From: JAZFYD01 sp036443405
Lineage (GTDB): Bacteria > Planctomycetota > PLA2
Assembly: GCA_036443405.1 (NCBI GenBank)
Contig: JAZFYD010000077.1
Coordinates: forward strand, 1-14,025
DNA length: 14,025 bases
Reading direction: 5' to 3'
This document shows positions 1-7,089 of this stretch, in pieces (within the stretch, counting starts at the first letter, position 1; each line of letters opens with the position of its first letter). The notes beneath the pieces were generated by a model, which was given only the letters and a program-made list of their open reading frames with translations, had not been told where the DNA came from and made no database searches. Made by a program: the position numbers and the translations under genes.

Positions 1-2
1 TG

Positions 3-1385
3 CGCGAGAACATCCTCGTGCCGGAGGTCCTGAACGCGCTGCGCGACCGGGACGAGGAGGTGCGAACCTCCGCCGCGATTGCCGCCGGCAAGTTTCGGAT
101 GGCTGGTGCAATCGACATCCTGCGAAAGATGCATCAAAAGGACAAGATCAAGCAGGTGCGCGAAGCGGCCATGATGGGCCTTGCGTTGATGCGCAAGAAG
201 GAAGTGAGGCCGTACCTGCGCCAGGTCGCCCAGGACGACAAGGAGGATCGGCGCATCCGCGGCTTCGCGATCTTCGGACTCGGATTTCTCCGCGACCGCG
301 AGTTCCTGCGGCCGCTGCTCGAGAACAAGAAGGGCCATCGAATGAAGGGGAGCAAGCCCGACAGGCGCGAGCTGCGTGGCTGTGTTTCCCTGATGATCGG
401 TTTTTGCCGCGACGACCAGGCGATTCAGCCGCTCGTGCGCGCCGCGATGGACAAGTACGAGATGAAAGAGGTGCGCGGTTACGCGCCGTGCTCACTGAGC
501 CGGCTGAACGCGTCGACTGCCACGCCCGAGTTGCTGCGCCTGATCAGGGATGGCCAAGCCGAAAAGGTCGCGCGTTACGGCTCCGCCATTGCGATGGGCG
601 GCCTCGTCAAGAGAAGCGATGACGCTGCCATCGACTTTCTCGGGAAGAAGGTCACGCGCGATCGCGACATCGGCGTGCGGACGTTGCTGGCGATCAGCCT
701 CGGACGCATTGGCGGCGATCGGGCCGCTTCGTACCTGATCTCCGGACTCAAGCGTTCGTCGGACCAGCGGGAGCGTGGGTTCTACTTCCTCGGCGCGGGG
801 CTCTCGAAGGCCGACGGCGTCGGCGAGTTGCTCACGAAACAGTTCAAGAACCTCAAGAACAACAAGGACCGTGCGGCGTGCGCTCTGGGGCTCGGATTGG
901 CGAATTACCGCAAGGCGGCGCCGATGATCCTGGAGGAGGTGGAAAGGGGAAACCCCGCTTTCGCGGGCCACGGCATGGTGGCGCTCGGCCTTCTGGATCA
1001 CAAAAAGGCGATCCCGGTCGTTCGGAAGATGATCTTCGACAAGAAGGATCCGGAAACGATCCGCGAGGGCGCGCTTGCGCTCGCGTTGCTGCGCGGACCC
1101 GCTGCCGTCCCGGACTTGGTCAAGCTCCTCGAGCAGAGCCGTGCGACCTACACGCGTGGTGCGGTCGCGTTCGCGCTCGGGTTCGTCGGGGACGCCAACG
1201 CGGTCCCGCCGCTCCTCAAGATCCTCCGCAACAAGAACAAGCAGGGCGAACTGCGCGCGATTGCGCTGGCGGCGCTGGGCCGCATCGGTGATCCGCTCGA
1301 CATCCCGCTGCTCTCGTACCTCGCGAGGAACGTGAACCCGTACGTTGTCATCGACGCCGTGGGCGAGGCGCTGACGATTCTCTGA
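3..1385 (+). CDS. HEAT-repeat (PBS-lyase HEAT-like) protein, 5' end outside window
   Basis: The reading frame is open to the left edge, so the true start lies outside; a GTG at 18 is in frame but nothing marks it as the start. About 460 residues are visible, ending at TGA 1383-1385. They form a chain of roughly 30-40-residue helical repeats of the HEAT/PBS-lyase type. Recurrent features are Ala/Gly/Leu-rich helices with 'EVR', 'IREGALALALL', 'AVAFALGFVGD' and 'AIALAALGRIGD' segments, and Asp/Arg at the turns. Such repeats build a curved solenoid that binds protein partners; no catalytic motif is visible. No membrane segment is seen in the visible part, and any signal peptide would be upstream. 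The next gene is convergent, 12 bp away. HEAT family is well supported; the specific role is unknown. Confidence 0.88.
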   Translation, partial: RENILVPEVLNALRDRDEEVRTSAAIAAGKFRMAGAIDILRKMHQKDKIKQVREAAMMGLALMRKKEVRPYLRQVAQDDKEDRRIRGFAIFGLGFLRDREFLRPLLENKKGHRMKGSKPDRRELRGCVSLMIGFCRDDQAIQPLVRAAMDKYEMKEVRGYAPCSLSRLNASTATPELLRLIRDGQAEKVARYGSAIAMGGLVKRSDDAAIDFLGKKVTRDRDIGVRTLLAISLGRIGGDRAASYLISGLKRSSDQRERGFYFLGAGLSKADGVGELLTKQFKNLKNNKDRAACALGLGLANYRKAAPMILEEVERGNPAFAGHGMVALGLLDHKKAIPVVRKMIFDKKDPETIREGALALALLRGPAAVPDLVKLLEQSRATYTRGAVAFALGFVGDANAVPPLLKILRNKNKQGELRAIALAALGRIGDPLDIPLLSYLARNVNPYVVIDAVGEALTIL

Positions 1386-1397
1386 CCGGGCGAGGCG

Positions 1398-2192
1398 CTA
1401 CTCGTCGCCGACTCGGAGCACCGAGAGGTCGCTGGGGCCCTTCGGCGGCTCCTTGACCATTCGTCCGGACGCTCCTCCGCCTTTGGGCACACCGAGCTCG
1501 GCTAGCTGTTGTTGTGTGGCGGCCGGGGTCTCGATCAGCCCGGCATAGGGTGTCGTCTTGCGAATCACACGCAAATCAGCGCGGTGAGTGTGTTCGTGAC
1601 GGACCGCTTCAGGAAGAGCTCGCGCTTGCGGCGGATCGCGGCGGTGAGGAGTTTCAAGTAGTCCGCCGGCGGCGCGATACGTGTTTTCAGCCGGTGGTCC
1701 TCGAGATAGGCGACGGCAACCCGATGTTTGGCGAGCAACTCCTCCGGCGAAAGACCTGGGAGGATCCGAAGGAACTCGCCGCGCGCCGCCGGCAACACGC
1801 CAGCCTCCTTCTCGCCCGAACTCGTCAGCGAAACGTCAGGCGTCTGGAACACCGAGACGAAATCAAACGCGAGTCTCGGTCGGTTTCCGAGGACCTGGGA
1901 TCACGCTGGCGTAGGTGCCGTCTTCGTGTTGCATCGCCACGACCCGGCTCTCCGGCTCCATGTCCGTGGAAATCGCCTTTCCGATCCGCTCGAACCCGAG
2001 TTCCATGATCGTCTCGGCCAGTTCGCGCTGCTCCGGCCCGATCTTCTCGTCGTCGATGGGCTCGACTCCCAGGGAGCTCGGGAGATTCCGAAGGATCGAC
2101 GTGCGGATCGCGGCCTCGATCACGACACCGAGCGCGACAACCGGGACGACCCACTTCAGCACGAAGCCTAGCGAGGACAGGCCCATCAACAT
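1398..2192 (-). pseudogene. Membrane-anchored protein of unknown family with two compensating frameshifts
   Basis: On the minus strand an ATG at 2192 (AGGG 5 nt upstream; a second ATG at 2186) opens a frame with an N-terminal hydrophobic helix (GFVLKWVVPVVALGVVI), then a soluble part. That frame stops at TGA 1865-1863. Plausible coding sequence continues in the frame one base further on (FDFVSVFQTPDVSL..., LSPEELLAKHRVAVAYLEDH..., TAAIRRKRELF), which stops at TGA 1567-1565. It then returns to the first frame (VRHEHTHRADLRVIRKTTP..., LGVPKGGGASGRMV...) and ends at TAG 1400-1398. One extra base in 1863-1900 and one missing base near 1590-1620 would restore a single 264-residue protein; the 795-nt span is exactly 265 codons. 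I do not recognise the family. It is divergent from the DUF502 gene. It may be a decayed gene, a double frameshift, or two sequencing or assembly errors. Confidence 0.7.
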
Positions 2193-2292
2193 GGGTTCCC
2201 TATCGATCCTGCGGGTTCGCGGGATGGAGTTCGCCAAAAGCCGGTCTTTTTCTCTCATCGTGGGTACGAAATCCCCCGATCTATGGCCTTTG
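2193..2292. promoter_or_regulatory. Divergent intergenic region between frameshifted gene and DUF502 gene
   Basis: This 100-bp gap separates two divergent starts and must carry promoters for both unless they are read from further away. I see no convincing -35/-10 pair. The only translation signal is AGGG just upstream of the minus-strand ATG at 2192. Confidence 0.3.
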
Positions 2293-2883
2293 ATGAGCAC
2301 GCTGATCCGACACCTCACCCGCTGCTTTGTCGCGGGTGTCGTGGCGCTTCTGCCCGTCGGCGGAACCGTCGTCGCGCTGGCGTATTTCGAAAGTGAGTTC
2401 GCCGACACGGGGCTCAAGGATCAGGACTTCTACTTCCCCGGCTTGGGGTTGCTGGCGGCGATCGCGGCCATCTATCTCACGGGGCTGGTGGTTTCCACCT
2501 GGTTAGGCCGTTGGTTCTGGGGGTTCTTCGATCGGCTGCTGGAGCGCCTGCCCGCGCTCGGCCGTCTCTACGTCACTCTCAAACAGATCCTCGGTTACGG
2601 CGAAGGCGAGGATGCGATGTTTCAGCGCGTCGTGTTGGTACCCGGGTCGATCGGCGGCGCGCTGGAGCTCGGATTGGTGACGAACCGCATCGAGGACGAC
2701 GGGCGGCTCGTCGTGTTCGTGCCGGGTGCACCCAACCCGACGCTTGGGCGCCTCGCACTCATCGATCCTTCCGATGCGCGTGACGCCGGCATCTCTGTTA
2801 GCGCCGCGTTGAAAGCGCTCGTCTCGGTGGGCGCGACCGATCTAACGGGCGTGATCGCTCCGCCAACGCCGCCTGACGCGTAG
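2293..2883 (+). CDS. DUF502 family membrane protein
   Basis: A 196-residue integral membrane protein. Hydrophobic helices lie at about residues 11-31 (with the family-like LLPVGGTVVALAYF) and 48-70. They are followed by the amphipathic segment RLPALGRLYVTLKQILGYG (85-103), matching the conserved 'P..r.iY...KQ' region of DUF502. A cytosolic beta-rich domain carries VFVPGAPNPTLGRLALI (141-157), the equivalent of the family's 'vPTtPnPtsG' motif. I chose ATG 2293 because DUF502 proteins begin a few residues before the first membrane helix; the upstream in-frame extension overlaps the divergent gene and looks non-coding. No Shine-Dalgarno site is apparent. The biochemical function of DUF502 is not established; some homologues have been linked to membrane or cell-envelope processes. 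The family call is fairly firm, the role unknown. Confidence 0.88.
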   Translation: MSTLIRHLTRCFVAGVVALLPVGGTVVALAYFESEFADTGLKDQDFYFPGLGLLAAIAAIYLTGLVVSTWLGRWFWGFFDRLLERLPALGRLYVTLKQILGYGEGEDAMFQRVVLVPGSIGGALELGLVTNRIEDDGRLVVFVPGAPNPTLGRLALIDPSDARDAGISVSAALKALVSVGATDLTGVIAPPTPPDA

Positions 2884-2888
2884 CGCTG

Positions 2889-3392
2889 CTAGAGCGCGGC
2901 GACAAAACGCCGCACGTCGAGGGGCGCGCGGAAGACCTCGACGCGTTTGCCGTCTCTGTACTGAGCGACCTTGTCGAACACCTTCGGCCGGATGTCTCGC
3001 GGGAAGTTCCAGATGTATCGCAGGAATTCGGGATCCAGGCGCTCCGGGCATCCTTCGCCCAGGTCCGGCCGGGTCTGCCCGTGGTGTTGCATCCACCGCC
3101 GCGCGACGCCCCAGTAGCTGCGCCATCTTGGGAAGTCGAAACAGAGGACCGTGTCTGCACGCGGCAATCGGATGTCCAGCGTCGCGTGATATCCACCGTC
3201 GACGATCCAGCGGTCTCCCGACAGAAGCTTCTTTTGGTGCTTTTGCCACGGTTCCCGTGGTGTCTCGACCCAGCCGGGTTTCCAAAAGTGCCGGTCGAGG
3301 TGGATCACCGGGAGGTCGAGTTGGTCGCCCAACGCTCGGGCCAGTGTGGTTTTGCCCGCGCCGGGGCAACCGATGAGCGCGATCCGCCGCAT
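2889..3392 (-). CDS. P-loop kinase of the FlaR/DNA topology modulation type (adenylate-kinase-like)
   Basis: A 167-residue cytosolic nucleotide-binding protein. The Walker A motif GCPGAGKT sits at residues 8-15, directly after the first beta strand. It is followed by LDRHFWKPGWVETP (about 31-44), matching the family's D-x-h-x-W-x-x-G-W signature, then WIVDGGY, and the strand DTVLCFDFPR, which corresponds to the hydrophobic-D-x-PR element. An Arg-rich region with ERLDPEFLRYIWNF acts like the lid segment. The C-terminus (RVEVFRAPLDVRRFV) also fits the family. These proteins are annotated as 'topology modulation protein' or AAA-type ATPases, but the real substrate is usually unknown; a small-molecule or nucleotide kinase is likely. 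I took ATG 3392 as start because the P-loop begins at residue 8; longer upstream sequence lacks family features. It converges with DUF502, 5 bp apart. Confidence 0.85.
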   Translation of the reverse strand: MRRIALIGCPGAGKTTLARALGDQLDLPVIHLDRHFWKPGWVETPREPWQKHQKKLLSGDRWIVDGGYHATLDIRLPRADTVLCFDFPRWRSYWGVARRWMQHHGQTRPDLGEGCPERLDPEFLRYIWNFPRDIRPKVFDKVAQYRDGKRVEVFRAPLDVRRFVAAL

Positions 3393-3480
3393 CGGGGAGA
3401 TTCTAGGCGCTTCCACGACAAGCGAAATGAACCGGACTCGATCGGCAAGAGGTTTTGGAAGACACGTCCGGGTTCGAACC

Positions 3481-3876
3481 ATGTCAAACGCACCGATCCG
3501 CCGCCGACTCCTCGCAATCCTGCTGACGCCGCTGCTTCTCGCTTTCGCCGCCATCGCGATCGTGAACGCGCAAGCGCCCAGGCTGCCGTCTGACGGTCCG
3601 GACGTCGTGTACATCGAAAGCGCCTTCGCCCTCGGACGTGCGGCTCACGATGCCGGTGACGACGTAGCGGCGCTTTATTACTGGCGGCGTGTCGCACCCG
3701 GAGACCCGGATCGGGCACGGGCGCTGCGACACATCGGATGGAAGATCCATGCGCGGCGGCGCGCCCGGCCGGCCGAAGGGGTGGCGTATGTCAACCGTTC
3801 GCTCCTGTTGGATCCGTTCGACGGCAACGTCTGGCAGGACCTCGTGCGCATCTACGGGCTCGTGCTGTTGCCCTAG
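3481..3876 (+). CDS. Small exported or membrane-anchored TPR-like protein
   Basis: A 131-residue protein. The N-terminus has a basic patch (IRRRLLAI) followed by a long hydrophobic run to about residue 30 (LLTPLLLAFAAIAIVNAQA), consistent with a signal peptide with a cut near AQA or an uncleaved anchor. The rest is helical and TPR-like: ESAFALGRAAHDAGDDVAAL..., DPDRARALRHIGWKIHA, and GVAYVNRSLLLDPFDGNVWQDL, the last resembling a classic TPR helix pair. Only about two repeats fit, so it would be a minimal adaptor outside the cytosol. The start at ATG 3481 immediately precedes the signal sequence; there is no clear ribosome-binding site. The asparaginase-like gene follows after 73 bp on the same strand with no terminator between them, so co-transcription is possible. 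No specific family was recognised. Confidence 0.65.
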   Translation: MSNAPIRRRLLAILLTPLLLAFAAIAIVNAQAPRLPSDGPDVVYIESAFALGRAAHDAGDDVAALYYWRRVAPGDPDRARALRHIGWKIHARRRARPAEGVAYVNRSLLLDPFDGNVWQDLVRIYGLVLLP

Positions 3877-3949
3877 GTCCCAGGCGCCCTCGACCGCCGT
3901 CGCCGTGGTGCCGGTTGTGCAGCGGGCGGCCCGGCGGTAGTCTCGGCGC

Positions 3950-4486
3950 GTGTCCAAACCGCAACCCGAAGAAGCGCCGGCCCGGCGGAATCGCATCGCG
4001 CTCATCTCGACCGGGGGCACGATCGAGAAAACGTACGACGAGCTCGAGGGAGTGTTGCAAAACCGCCTGAGCGTGCTCGATGTCATGCTCGCGACGTTGC
4101 AGCTCGGCGGCGTCGAGATCATTCGCGTGCCGCTCATGAACAAGGACAGCCTCGAGATGAAGGCGGCGGATCACTTGCTGATCGCGGAGACGGCGGAGGC
4201 GATGTCCAAGGGGCACGACGGCGTCGTGATCGTGCACGGGACGGACCGGCTGGCGGAAACCGGGGAGAAGCTCGTCGCAATCACCGCCACGCCGCGTGTG
4301 CCGTTTGTCTTGACCGGCGCGATGCGGCCGTACATGTTGCGGCAGACCGATGCCCTGCAAAACCTGACCGAGGCGTTGGTGGCGGTTCAGGTTCTCGCGC
4401 CGGGGATCTATGTCGCGATGCACAACAAAGTGCTGCAGTTCCCCGGCGTCCGAAAAGACCGGTCGCGCGGCACGTTCGTGAAGTAA
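3950..4486 (+). CDS. Short single-domain asparaginase-family protein
   Basis: A 178-residue protein matching only the N-terminal catalytic domain of bacterial L-asparaginases, which are normally about 330 residues. The nucleophile motif STGGTIEK (20-27) has the catalytic Thr at residue 24. The second signature HGTDRLAET (96-104) supplies the Thr-Asp pair T98/D99, with Arg where Thr is usual after the Asp. LTGAMRP (121-127) is the conserved strand. K169 in PGVRKDRS probably matches the catalytic Lys. The end at VRKDRSRGTF resembles the natural end of a known short (about 160-170 residue) asparaginase-like family, so I read this as intact rather than truncated. The start is GTG 3950, an N-terminal extension of about 14 residues before the first strand. 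No signal peptide is present. The expected chemistry is amide hydrolysis; the real substrate is unknown because the usual C-terminal domain is absent. Confidence 0.85.
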   Translation: MSKPQPEEAPARRNRIALISTGGTIEKTYDELEGVLQNRLSVLDVMLATLQLGGVEIIRVPLMNKDSLEMKAADHLLIAETAEAMSKGHDGVVIVHGTDRLAETGEKLVAITATPRVPFVLTGAMRPYMLRQTDALQNLTEALVAVQVLAPGIYVAMHNKVLQFPGVRKDRSRGTFVK

Positions 4487-4506
4487 CCCTTGCCGTCAGC
4501 GTCGGG

Positions 4507-5163
4507 TCAGCGCCCGCCCAGCCGTGCGCGTAGTTTTTTCTCGAACGCGCGCTCGAACTCCTCGGTGGTCCGCAGCGACTGGCGGTGATCCCCGTCGCGC
4601 ATCGAGTAGTGGATCACGAATTCGAGGGAGGTTCCGCCCGTGCGCCAGAGTCTCGAGGTCACGACCATCGAGACGCGCCCGTCCGTCTCGGCGCCCTTCG
4701 CGGTGATGCCCACAAACGTGTCGGTCGGTTCGCGCTCGCCCACGTCCTCCGAGTCGTCGTCCGCCGCGACCTCCTCTTCGTCCTCTTCGGCCGGGTCCGT
4801 CCTCGCAGCCTCATTCTCACGCTCCTCCCGTTCCAGCTTCTCGTCTTCCGAGAGCGGCTTGACCCGGTGGAACTTGCAATACTTGTCCAGTTGCTCGGGT
4901 GTAAAGGTTCCCTTGAACCGGAGGATGCTCTTAACGCGGTTGCGCTCGGCCTCGAGCCCCATGCTCTCGGCGATCGACGGCACGGTGTCCATTACCGTCA
5001 GGCGATTCCTCATGATGTTGATGCGCCAGTTGGACGGCTCGCCGTCGAGGGTGTCGTAGGGTCCGGTGTAGACGCCGCTGCACGCGCAGAGCAGCAATAG
5101 CGAACCGGTGAGCCCGGCAAAGGCTCGCCGGACGGCCCCGGTCGTGGCGGTCGAAGTCTGCAT
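4507..5163 (-). CDS. Putative lipoprotein with a long acidic linker
   Basis: A 218-residue protein from ATG 5163; an in-frame TTG two codons upstream at 5169 is a weaker alternative. The N-terminus is a type II signal peptide: basic VRR, hydrophobic FAGLTGSLLLL, then CAC with the likely lipidated Cys at residue 28. The lipobox (L-C-A-C) is acceptable but not canonical at -2. The mature part has a first domain (30-105) and a very acidic, charged linker at about 106-146 (runs of Glu and Asp). A beta-rich C-terminal domain follows (FVGITAKGAETDGRVSMVV, TSLEFVIHYSMRDGDHR), with a helical Arg/Lys tail. It would sit in the cell envelope. It is divergent from the M28 peptidase gene, 67 bp away. I do not recognise a family. 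No ribosome-binding site is evident. Confidence 0.72.
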   Translation of the reverse strand: MQTSTATTGAVRRAFAGLTGSLLLLCACSGVYTGPYDTLDGEPSNWRINIMRNRLTVMDTVPSIAESMGLEAERNRVKSILRFKGTFTPEQLDKYCKFHRVKPLSEDEKLEREERENEAARTDPAEEDEEEVAADDDSEDVGEREPTDTFVGITAKGAETDGRVSMVVTSRLWRTGGTSLEFVIHYSMRDGDHRQSLRTTEEFERAFEKKLRARLGGR

Positions 5164-5222
5164 GGACAAACAGATAGCAAGAATCCCGGTCCAACGCCCA
5201 CAGTCGGGCGGGGCAAAAACGT

Positions 5223-5226
5223 AGGA
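5223..5226 (+). promoter_or_regulatory. Shine-Dalgarno-like AGGA bearing on the M28 start
   Basis: AGGA lies 4 nt before ATG 5231 and 7 nt before a second in-frame ATG at 5234. The spacing favours the second ATG, which would shorten the protein by one residue. Most other genes in the window lack such a site. Confidence 0.4.
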
Positions 5227-5230
5227 TGAG

Positions 5231-7078
5231 ATGATGCTCCGTCGCTACTTTCTGGTCCTTCTGGCCGGGATCGCGCTCGCCCGCGATCCGAAAAAGGAGA
5301 AGATTCCCGGGATCGATGCCAAGGCGATCCTCGAGCACGTCAAGTATCTCTCCCACGACGATCGCAAGGGCCGGGCCGCGGGTTCCGAGGGCGCGCGCAT
5401 GGCGTCCGACTACGCGGCCGCCCATTTCAAGAAACTCGGCCTCGAGCCGATGGGCGACGACGGCACCTACTTTCAGAACTTTCCGCTGCCGCGTGGATTC
5501 GTCGTTCGCAAGGAGACCTCCGTCGAGGTGCTCGGGGGCAAGAAGCGCGTCGTCCTCCGTTACCCGAAGGACCTCAAGCCTCTCAGCCTGAGCGCGCCCG
5601 GCGACATCACCGCCGACGCCGTTTTCTGCGGCTACGGCATCGCGGCCACCGAGTACGGCTACGACGACTACGAGGGCATCGACGTCAAGGGCAAGATCGT
5701 CGTCGTGTTGCGGCACGCGCCGGACTACGACGACCGCAAGAGCCCGTTCAGTCAGCCCGGCGTCCGCAAGAAGTACGCGGTATTTCAGGCAAAGGTGAGC
5801 ACGGCGGCCGGCGCGGGCGCCGCAGCGCTGATCATCGTGAACGATCCGGCGCACACCAGGAAGCCGAAACATGACGTTGCCATGCAGAACGTCGGCGGGA
5901 ACCCCGGGTCGATCCCCGTCATTCACATGACGCTCAAGGCCGCGAAGAAGCTCGGCAAAGCTGCGAAGTTCAGTTTCCGCAAAGCGCAGTTCGCCATCGA
6001 CAAGAAGCGCGTTCCGCGGAGCGTGCCGCTCAACATCAAGCTGCGGGTCAACGCCGCACTGAAGGCCAACCAGCTACCCGTTCGCAACGTGTGTGCACTG
6101 TTGCGTGCGGTCACTGCGGAGAAGACCGCGGTCGAGGGCGAGGTCAAGAACCCCGCCGAGTCGAAAACTGCGGTGGCGCGCGAAACGCTCGTGATCGGGG
6201 CGCACTTCGATCACGTCGGTCTCGGCGCCTACGGGTCCCTCGCGGGCAGCAAGGGCAAGGGAGCGATCCACAACGGCGCGGACGACAACTCGTCGGGCAC
6301 GTCGAGCGTGCTCGAGATCGCCACGTTCATGAAGGCGCGCAGGACGAAACTCAAGCGCGACATCCTGTTTCTGCTGTTCACCGCCGAGGAGCTCGGGCTG
6401 CTCGGGTCCAAGCACTACGTGGACAAACCCGTCATCCCGCTCGAACAGTGCGTCGCGATGGTCAACCTCGACATGGTCGGCCGGCTGAAGAGAGGACGGC
6501 TTCAGGTCGGCGGCACGGGAACGTCGCCGGTGTTCGAGCCGCTGCTCAAGAAGCTCAACAAGAAGCACCGCATCCGGGTGAAGTTCAACCCGGGCGGCCG
6601 CGCGCCGAGCGACAACACCCCGTTTTATGAAAAGGGCATGCCGGTCCTGTTCTTCTTCACCGGCTTGCACAAGGACTATCACCGGCCGAGCGACGACTGG
6701 AAGGGGATCGACAAAAAAGGCATCGGCAAGGTCGCGTCACTCGCGGCGGACACGTGCCTCGATCTCGCGACGCGGGAGACGCGACCGCCGTTCTTGCGCT
6801 CGGATGCGAGCGGACTCGACGCCGGGCCGTTTCTCGGCCTGAGCCTCGAACAGCGCAGCGACGGTCTGTATGTCATCTTCGTCGAGAAGAAGAGCCCCGC
6901 GTCGAAGGCGAGGATCAAGAAGGGGGACAAGGTGGAGGAATTCGAGGGCCAGCCGGTGACGACCATCAGCGCCTTCAACCAGATCCACTCCAACACCAAA
7001 CCCAAACAGAAGGTCAAGCTGTTGATTCGTCGCGGGCCGCGCCTCCTGAAACGCACCGCGACGCTGGGCGGCAACTAG
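5231..7078 (+). CDS. Secreted M28 family zinc peptidase with PA and PDZ domains
   Basis: A 615-residue exported metallopeptidase. A short signal peptide (MLRRYFLVLLAGIALA) is followed by a prodomain-like region, then a PA (protease-associated) insert at about 130-245 (DDYEGIDVKGKIVVV, GAGAAALIIVND). The M28 catalytic core follows with all expected ligands: H325 in GAHFDHVG, D352 in GADDNSSG, E386/E387 in TAEELGLLG (general base and metal ligand), D414 in NLDMVGRL, and H484 in KDYHRPSDDW. A C-terminal PDZ domain covers about 530-610 (GPFLGLSLEQ..., KIKKGDKV-like RIKKGDKVEEFEG). The family comprises two-zinc aminopeptidases and carboxypeptidases; the PDZ probably binds substrate or partner C-termini. 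The protein is rich in Lys. The permease gene follows 11 nt later, suggesting an operon. Exact substrate is unknown; family assignment is very secure. Confidence 0.95.
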   Translation: MMLRRYFLVLLAGIALARDPKKEKIPGIDAKAILEHVKYLSHDDRKGRAAGSEGARMASDYAAAHFKKLGLEPMGDDGTYFQNFPLPRGFVVRKETSVEVLGGKKRVVLRYPKDLKPLSLSAPGDITADAVFCGYGIAATEYGYDDYEGIDVKGKIVVVLRHAPDYDDRKSPFSQPGVRKKYAVFQAKVSTAAGAGAAALIIVNDPAHTRKPKHDVAMQNVGGNPGSIPVIHMTLKAAKKLGKAAKFSFRKAQFAIDKKRVPRSVPLNIKLRVNAALKANQLPVRNVCALLRAVTAEKTAVEGEVKNPAESKTAVARETLVIGAHFDHVGLGAYGSLAGSKGKGAIHNGADDNSSGTSSVLEIATFMKARRTKLKRDILFLLFTAEELGLLGSKHYVDKPVIPLEQCVAMVNLDMVGRLKRGRLQVGGTGTSPVFEPLLKKLNKKHRIRVKFNPGGRAPSDNTPFYEKGMPVLFFFTGLHKDYHRPSDDWKGIDKKGIGKVASLAADTCLDLATRETRPPFLRSDASGLDAGPFLGLSLEQRSDGLYVIFVEKKSPASKARIKKGDKVEEFEGQPVTTISAFNQIHSNTKPKQKVKLLIRRGPRLLKRTATLGGN

Positions 7079-7089
7079 CGCCCACTCAC

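Noticed and set aside
1565..1852. A stand-alone 95-residue minus-strand gene
   Set aside because: Its sequence continues sensibly upstream in the same frame to about 1875 and links to the preceding frame; the GTG at 1852 has no support as a start, so I read it as the middle of the frameshifted gene.
1590..1900. Programmed ribosomal frameshifting
   Set aside because: Two opposite shifts would be needed in one gene, and I see no clear slippery heptamer with a stimulatory structure at either junction.
3877..3949. Terminator or RNA gene between the TPR-like and asparaginase-like genes
   Set aside because: The GC-rich gap shows no stem followed by a T-run and no tRNA-like features.
3950..4486. 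A truncated asparaginase pseudogene
   Set aside because: The end matches the natural end of a short asparaginase-like family, the catalytic residues are kept, and no remnant of the C-terminal domain follows.
6754..7089. N-terminal extension of the ABC permease into the M28 gene
   Set aside because: The extension lies out of frame within the PDZ-coding part of M28 and lacks hydrophobic or family features; FtsX-type permeases begin just before TM1, fitting GTG 7090.
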